Assembly: GCA_013694685.1 (NCBI GenBank)
Contig: JACDBY010000300.1
Span: forward strand, 1-9,482
DNA: 9,482 nt
From: Actinomycetota bacterium
Lineage (GTDB): Bacteria; Actinomycetota; Thermoleophilia; Gaiellales; Gaiellaceae
Reading direction: 5' to 3'
Shown here: piece after piece, positions 5,293-9,482 of the stretch
Position numbering within the stretch: the stretch's first letter is position 1
Layout: each line of letters starts with the position of its first letter
Position numbers and translations under genes: made by a program
The notes under the pieces: generated by a model
What the model saw: only the letters and a program-made list of their open reading frames with translations
The model's database searches: none
What the model was told of the DNA's origin: nothing

Positions 5293-6126
5293 GTGGGTAC
5301 GTCCCTCTCGCAGGGGGTCGAGGAGGGCCGCTGCGGCGACCGCCTCTGGCTCTACGCGACGTATCACTGCAACCTCGCGTGCGTCTACTGCCTCACCGAG
5401 TCACGTCCCGGGATCGCGAACCGCAGGACGCTCTCGCGCGAGACGATGGTCGCGCTCGCGGAGGAGGCCCGAGAGCTCGGCTTCGGAGCGCTCGGCGTCA
5501 CGGGCGGCGAGACGTTCATGCTTTCCGACTTCCCGGAGACACTCGCCGATCTCGGTCGGGTGCTCCCGACGGTCGCGCTCACGAACGGGACGCTCTTCAC
5601 CGACCGCGTGCTCGACCGCCTGGCGGTACTCGCAGAGCTCGATGTGGCGCTCCAGATCTCGCTCGACTCCGCAGAGCCGGCGCGAAACGACGAGTGGCGT
5701 GGCCCCGAGAACTTCGCAAAGGTCGTTGCGACCGTGCCGAGGCTCGTCGAGCGGGGCCTCCGCGTTCGGATCGCGACGACGGTCGACGATCAGACCGACG
5801 ACGAGCTCGAGCGGCTCTGCGAGCTGCACCGCTCCTGGGGCGTCGGCGACGACGACCACCTTGTCCGCTCGATCGTGCGACGCGGTCGCGCCGCGCTCGA
5901 GGAACTCGGCGTCGAGCCAGGCCCGACCGACATCCTTCCGGAGCTGACGATCACCGCCGACGGCGCCTTCCTGCATCCGTTCGCGCCGACCGTCCGGCAC
6001 GGCGTCACGGACCTCGACCTGCTCGTCGCCCGTCAAGTCCGTCCCCTCCAGGCGGCGCTCGACCGCTTCCTCCGGATCGTCGCCCACCAGCCGGCCGGGA
6101 CGGACGTCGTCCGCAACATCAGGTGA
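5293..6126 (+). CDS. Radical SAM protein without auxiliary-cluster cysteines
   Basis: This 277-residue protein has an N-terminal radical SAM TIM-barrel. The cluster motif is C26-N-L-A-C30-V-Y-C33 in YHCNLACVYCLTESRPG. The SAM-binding GGE motif is GVTGGET (about 68-74), followed by ALTNGTLF (about 95-103) and LQISLDSAEPARND. These are typical of MoaA/PqqE/SPASM-like members, which use a 5'-deoxyadenosyl radical. The C-terminal region has ITADGAFLHPFAPTVRHG (about 220-237), positioned where SPASM enzymes carry auxiliary-cluster cysteines, but no cysteine is present there. It therefore has only the SAM cluster and a short tail. The GTG at 5293 follows the AhpD-like stop by 1 nt, and the stop overlaps the next GTG (GTGA at 6123). 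The substrate is unknown. It may be a small molecule, lipid or sugar intermediate rather than a peptide, because the operon continues with glycosyltransferase and epimerase genes. Confidence 0.88.
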   Translation: MGTSLSQGVEEGRCGDRLWLYATYHCNLACVYCLTESRPGIANRRTLSRETMVALAEEARELGFGALGVTGGETFMLSDFPETLADLGRVLPTVALTNGTLFTDRVLDRLAVLAELDVALQISLDSAEPARNDEWRGPENFAKVVATVPRLVERGLRVRIATTVDDQTDDELERLCELHRSWGVGDDDHLVRSIVRRGRAALEELGVEPGPTDILPELTITADGAFLHPFAPTVRHGVTDLDLLVARQVRPLQAALDRFLRIVAHQPAGTDVVRNIR

Positions 6127-8117
6127 GCGTGAGCGCCGCCCCGCGGTCGCGGGGCATCCCATTCGCAGGGCTCGCGCGCGCGGCCGTTGCGACGACCCTC
6201 GGCCTCCTCGTCGTCGGCGTCGAGCTCTCGGTACGCGGCGAGACCGACATCCGCCGCCAGGTCGCGGCGCAGCTCACGGCGTTCGTCCTCTTCCTCCCTG
6301 GCGCCTGGCTGTGTTGGCGCGGTCTCGGGATCGGTCGCGCCGGGGTCGGGCTCGTGCTCGTGGTCGGCGTCCTGCTCCACGCGGTAGCGTTCGATCCGTC
6401 CTCCCCGCCGCCGTTGACGACGGACACGTACCGCTACGCGTGGGACGCGCGGGTGCAGGCGGCGGGGATCAACCCGTACCGGTACGCGCCGGAAGCGCCC
6501 GCGCTCGAGCCGCTACGCGACGTGGCGATCTGGGACGGTGTCAACCGCAAGTCGTGGCGCACGCTCTATCCGCCCGGGGCCGAGGCCGGCTTTCTCGCCG
6601 CCCGGGGCCTCTTCGGGACCGGGGTGCGGGCGACGACATGGCTGTTCCTCGTCGCTGAGGCGCTCGCCGCCGTGCTGCTCGTGCTCACGCTCCTGCGCCT
6701 CAGTCTTCCGGTCGAGCGCGTCGCGCTGCTCGCGTGGCATCCGCTCGCGGTGAGCGAGATCGCCGCCAACGGCCACTCGGACGCGCTCGCCCTTCTCGCG
6801 TGCTCGGCGCTGCTCGCCGCCTTCGCGTACGGCCGTCGCGGGCTCGCGGGCGTGGCGGTCGGCGTGGGAGCGCTCGTCAAGCTCGGGCCAGTGCTTCTCC
6901 TCCCTGCTCTGCTCCGTCGTGGCGGCCGGAGATTCGCGTGGCTCGCCCTCGCGACGATCGCCGCCGGCTACCTCGCGTACGCCTCGGCGGGCACCAAGGT
7001 CGTCGGCAGCATCTTCCAGTACCTCGACGAGGAGGATCTCGGCTCGCTCGCGTGGTGGTCCCTGCAACCGCACCTGGGCGGAGAGCCGGCGCGCATCCTT
7101 CTGCTCGTGGTGCTGCTCGCGGTCGTCGCGGTCGTCGCGCTGCGCGCACACGACTCCGTCGATCAGGTCGCTCGCTCGGGCCTGCTAATACTCGGCACTG
7201 CGCTGCTCACGGCTGCGTTCCTCCAGCCCTGGTACGCGCTGTGGCTGCTGCCGTTCCTCGTCGTCACGGCTGCGCCGGCCTGGCTCTGGCTCACCGGCAC
7301 GCTGCCGCTGCTCTACGTCTTCGCGCTCGAGGGGGACGCGCTCCCGTGGTGGGTGCGGACGGCGATCTACGGTCCCTTCCTCGCCCTCGTGCTTCTGCGT
7401 GTCGCGCGGCCGTCCCGGCCCGCTCTTCGCTCGTTCGCGTCCATGCCGCCGACGGCGAGCGTCGGCGTCGCGATCCCGGTGATCGACGAGGCCGAGTCGC
7501 TGCCCGGCGTGCTGCAGTGTTTGCCCGAGCTCGTGGACGAGGTCGTGGTCGTGGACGGCGGCTCGCGCGACGGCACACCCGACCTCGCACGCGCCGAGGG
7601 CGCGCGGGTCGTCGTCGAGCCACGTCACGGGTACGGGCGCGCGTGCGCGGCCGGCTCGGATGCGCTCGGCACGGACGTCGTCGTCTGGCTCGACGGTGAC
7701 GGCAGCGATGATCCGGACGCGATCGGCGCGCTCGTCGAGCCCGTGCTCTCCGGGCGTGCCGCACTCTCTCTCGGCGTCCGCACGCGACTCGAGCGTGGCG
7801 CCCAGCACTGGCACCAGCGGCTCGGTAACAGGCTCGTTGCATGGCTCGTTCGACTGACGACCGGTGTCACCGTGCGCGACATCCCACCAATGCGCGCCAT
7901 CCGGCGCGACGCGCTCGAGCAGCTCGCTCTGCGCGAGATGACCTATGGCTGGCCGACGGAGATGGTGATCGTCACCGCCCGGGCGGGGTTTCCGATCGCT
8001 GAGGTCGAAGTGCCGTCGAGGGCGCGTCGGGGTGGTCGCTCGAAGGTCTCGGGGCGCCTCGGACCATCGGTCCGGGCCGGGGCGCGGATGCTGTCCGTGG
8101 TCGCGAGGCACGCATGA
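6123..8117 (+). CDS. GT-C/GT2 glycosyltransferase fusion
   Basis: This is a 664-residue protein in two parts. Residues about 10-435 are a polytopic GT-C-type membrane domain with about ten hydrophobic segments. Its first large loop carries the conserved D101-T-Y-R-Y-A-W-D108 and N117-P-Y-R-Y-A-P, the pattern of DUF2029/mannosyltransferase-like GT-C enzymes that use polyprenyl-phosphate sugars. Residues about 441-664 are a cytoplasmic GT2/dolichyl-phosphate-mannose-synthase-like domain: VAIPVIDEAESLPGVL, VVVDGGSRDGT and LDGDGSDDP with the D524-x-D526 metal site. It ends in RRGGRSKVSG, typical of these GT2 enzymes. The GTG at 6123 overlaps the radical SAM stop. An internal ATG at 7443 (residue 441) has no ribosome site, and no stop separates the halves, so I call one fusion. 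The last base of the stop is shared with the epimerase start (ATGA). The sugar and acceptor are unknown. Confidence 0.85.
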   Translation: MSVSAAPRSRGIPFAGLARAAVATTLGLLVVGVELSVRGETDIRRQVAAQLTAFVLFLPGAWLCWRGLGIGRAGVGLVLVVGVLLHAVAFDPSSPPPLTTDTYRYAWDARVQAAGINPYRYAPEAPALEPLRDVAIWDGVNRKSWRTLYPPGAEAGFLAARGLFGTGVRATTWLFLVAEALAAVLLVLTLLRLSLPVERVALLAWHPLAVSEIAANGHSDALALLACSALLAAFAYGRRGLAGVAVGVGALVKLGPVLLLPALLRRGGRRFAWLALATIAAGYLAYASAGTKVVGSIFQYLDEEDLGSLAWWSLQPHLGGEPARILLLVVLLAVVAVVALRAHDSVDQVARSGLLILGTALLTAAFLQPWYALWLLPFLVVTAAPAWLWLTGTLPLLYVFALEGDALPWWVRTAIYGPFLALVLLRVARPSRPALRSFASMPPTASVGVAIPVIDEAESLPGVLQCLPELVDEVVVVDGGSRDGTPDLARAEGARVVVEPRHGYGRACAAGSDALGTDVVVWLDGDGSDDPDAIGALVEPVLSGRAALSLGVRTRLERGAQHWHQRLGNRLVAWLVRLTTGVTVRDIPPMRAIRRDALEQLALREMTYGWPTEMVIVTARAGFPIAEVEVPSRARRGGRSKVSGRLGPSVRAGARMLSVVARHA

Positions 8118-9112
8118 CCTGGCTCGTCACGGGAGGCTCCGGATTCCTCGGGCTTCATCTGCTACGCCGGCTCGGCGAGCAGGGCATCGCAGCCCGGTCG
8201 CTCGACCTCGTGCCTCTCGAAGAGGCACCGCCAGGGATCGAGGGGATCACAGGCGACGTGCGCGACACGCGGCTGCTCCGGGACGTGGTCGACGGCGTCG
8301 ACATCGTCGTCCACGCGGCGGCGGCCCTCCCGTCCGGCGGCGATCTCGACGCCGTCAACGTGCGCGCGACGGCCGCGCTGGCAGACTTGTGCCGCGCAGC
8401 CGGCGTGACGAGAAGCATCTTCGTCTCGTCCGCGGTCGTCTACGGTCTCCAGCTTCCGCTGGTCTCGGAGAGCGCCGAGCCTCGCCCCGTCGAGGCATAC
8501 GGCCGCTCCAAGCTCGCCGCGGAACGCGCCTGGCTCGCTCGGGCGCCGGCACCGCTCGTCCTCCGCCCCTCGGCGTTCGTCGGGCCGGAGCGACTCGGGG
8601 TTTTCGCGATTCTCTTCCGCTGGATCCGCGAGGGGCGGCGCATCTACGTGCTCGGCGACGGCACGAATCGCTATCAGCTACTCGACGTCGGCGACCTCGT
8701 GGTCGGGCTCGAGCGTGCCGCTGCGGGATCCGCGGAAGGCGTCGTCAACCTCGGAGGACGCGTGAGCGGCAGCGTCCGCAGCGACCTCGAGGGTTTGATC
8801 GCCCATGCGGGCTCGCCGAGCCATGTCGTCGGCGTGCCCGCGAAACCAGCGAAGGCGCTTCTTGCGATGCTCGACACGCTGCGGCTCTCGCCGCTCGGGA
8901 CCTGGCATCGGGTCTCGGCCGACCACGACCTCGTACTGGACTGCGGGCGCGCGGAGTCGTTGCTCGGGTGGCGGCCGTCCCGAAGCGGGCTCGAGGCGCT
9001 CGTGCGCGCGTACGACTGGTACTGCGCCGCTGCGGCGAGCCGCCCCGTCGGCCGCGGGCACCGGAGCGCGTGGCGCGAGCGGTCGCTCGGCGTCCTGCGC
9101 CGGATCTCGTAA
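8114..9112 (+). CDS. NAD-dependent epimerase/dehydratase-family (extended SDR) protein
   Basis: This 332-residue protein is an extended short-chain dehydrogenase. The Rossmann nucleotide motif is T6-G-G-S-G-F-L-G13. An acidic D31 after strand 2 favours NAD over NADP. Asp48 occurs in ITGDVRD, VVHAAAALPS is the strand-4 region, and IFVSSAVVYG contains the catalytic Ser105/Ser106. The catalytic pair is Y129-G-R-S-K133, and LRPSAFVGPE plus LGDGTNRYQLLDVGDL are typical of nucleotide-sugar epimerases. It probably interconverts or dehydrates a nucleotide-sugar, or related steroid/isoprenoid-sugar, substrate; the exact reaction cannot be assigned. The C-terminal 40 residues are Arg/Ala-rich. ATG at 8114 overlaps the preceding stop by 4 nt (ATGA), so translation is coupled to the glycosyltransferase fusion. 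It could supply the sugar donor used there. Confidence 0.9.
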   Translation: MTWLVTGGSGFLGLHLLRRLGEQGIAARSLDLVPLEEAPPGIEGITGDVRDTRLLRDVVDGVDIVVHAAAALPSGGDLDAVNVRATAALADLCRAAGVTRSIFVSSAVVYGLQLPLVSESAEPRPVEAYGRSKLAAERAWLARAPAPLVLRPSAFVGPERLGVFAILFRWIREGRRIYVLGDGTNRYQLLDVGDLVVGLERAAAGSAEGVVNLGGRVSGSVRSDLEGLIAHAGSPSHVVGVPAKPAKALLAMLDTLRLSPLGTWHRVSADHDLVLDCGRAESLLGWRPSRSGLEALVRAYDWYCAAAASRPVGRGHRSAWRERSLGVLRRIS

Positions 9113-9117
9113 GGAAA
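9111..9117 (+). promoter_or_regulatory. Shine-Dalgarno-like site supporting the TTG start
   Basis: AAGGAAA overlaps the epimerase TAA stop and lies 6-8 nt before the TTG at 9124. It is a better match than the GGGGCAGG upstream of the alternative GTG at 9160. It is the main reason for choosing TTG as the start of the cytochrome gene. Confidence 0.4.
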
Positions 9118-9123
9118 CGTTCG

Positions 9124-9482
9124 TTGACGTCGGAGGGCTGCCGGGGCAGGCTGGACGCCGTGGGTCGTTCGCTGACGGCGCTCGTCGCCCTCGCCCTCGC
9201 GGGCACCGTTGGGGTGGGAGTAGTCGCGTGCGGCGGGACCGAGGACGATGATCGCCCTGACGTCCGCGCCGTCCCTTACGCCGATGTGCAAACCGTCTTC
9301 GAGAAGAACGGTTGCACGAGCTGCCATCCGGGCGTCAACCCGTCGCTCGACCTGACAGCGGAGAAGTCGTACGACGACCTAGTCGGGATCGAGGCGCTCG
9401 AGGATCCGCGGCTCTACCGCGTCGTCGCGGGCGATCCCGGCAAGAGCTTCCTCTACCTCAAGCTCGGCGGTGAGGCGCCGAT
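9124..9482 (+). CDS. Monohaem c-type cytochrome lipoprotein, N-terminal part, runs off the window
   Basis: The frame is open to the window end, with about 119 residues visible. A charged n-region (R7, R9, R15) is followed by a hydrophobic core at about 18-34 and a lipobox VVAC with Cys36, so the protein is exported and lipid-anchored. The haem motif is C64-T-S-C67-H68 in EKNGCTSCHPGVN. The segments YADVQTVFEKNGCTSCH and VVAGDPGKSFLYLKL match the 'YxxVxxIFxxxCxxCH ... GdPxxSxLxxKL' pattern of small planctomycete-type or alkylhydroperoxidase-associated cytochrome domains. The methionine axial ligand would lie beyond the window. The start is TTG at 9124, or GTG at 9160, which would remove 12 residues; third-position G/C in those 12 codons is 12 of 12, supporting TTG. 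It begins 11 nt after the epimerase stop, so it may be in the same operon. Confidence 0.8.
   Translation, partial: MTSEGCRGRLDAVGRSLTALVALALAGTVGVGVVACGGTEDDDRPDVRAVPYADVQTVFEKNGCTSCHPGVNPSLDLTAEKSYDDLVGIEALEDPRLYRVVAGDPGKSFLYLKLGGEAP

Noticed and set aside
5379..6122. Upstream in-frame extension of the glycosyltransferase frame over the radical SAM gene
   Set aside because: The extension is Arg-rich and overlaps the radical SAM gene in another frame. The GTG at 6123 gives the usual 4-nt coupling overlap and starts right before the first membrane segment.
4776..9112. Hopanoid cluster (HpnH/HpnA/HpnB-like)
   Set aside because: Radical SAM, GT2 and epimerase together recall hopanoid genes, but the radical SAM motif context (YHCNLACVYCLTES) does not match HpnH, and no squalene-hopene cyclase is visible.

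Overview
This is a high-GC bacterial chromosome segment with strong G/C preference at third codon positions, dense gene packing and frequent ATGA/GTGA overlaps. Gene content fits an actinobacterium: actinobacterial-style GNAT and GT-C proteins, a DUF1440-like membrane protein, many GTG starts. A deep-branching class such as Thermoleophilia is my best guess, but this is inference because no marker gene is present. I see no rRNA, tRNA, CRISPR array, insertion sequence or phage gene. No stretch over 300 bases lacks a gene.

Layout. (1) Plus strand, 1-1140: the C-terminal part of a DUF72 protein, then a class I glutamine amidotransferase-like protein. (2) 1141-1228: a short convergent gap with two nearly identical 20-bp palindromes, probably hairpin terminators, which together form a larger inverted repeat. 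(3) Minus strand, 3253 down to 1229: a GNAT acetyltransferase fused to an uncharacterised C-terminal domain, a glutathione-S-transferase-like protein with a CPYC motif, and a single-domain rhodanese. Spacing is 13 nt and then a 4-nt ATGA overlap, so this is a likely operon. (4) Minus strand, 3929 down to 3414: a small DUF1440-like membrane protein. (5) Plus strand from 4044: a 47-residue probable lipoprotein and a DoxX-family membrane protein. (6) Plus strand from 4776 to the window end: an AhpD-like protein, a radical SAM enzyme without auxiliary-cluster cysteines, a GT-C/GT2 glycosyltransferase fusion, an NAD-dependent sugar epimerase-like protein, and the start of a monohaem c-type cytochrome lipoprotein. 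Gaps here are 1 nt, -4, -4 and 11 nt.

The GNAT-GST-rhodanese group suggests small-molecule or thiol metabolism. The 4776-9112 group is the most interesting part. It joins a redox-active CxxC protein, a radical SAM enzyme, an enzyme that may both make and use a lipid-linked sugar, and a nucleotide-sugar epimerase in one tightly coupled transcription unit. This suggests an undescribed envelope or lipid glycosylation pathway with a radical-chemistry step; the substrate cannot be read from the sequence. The most novel items are this cassette, the GT-C/GT2 fusion, the GNAT plus unknown-domain fusion and the paired palindromes.
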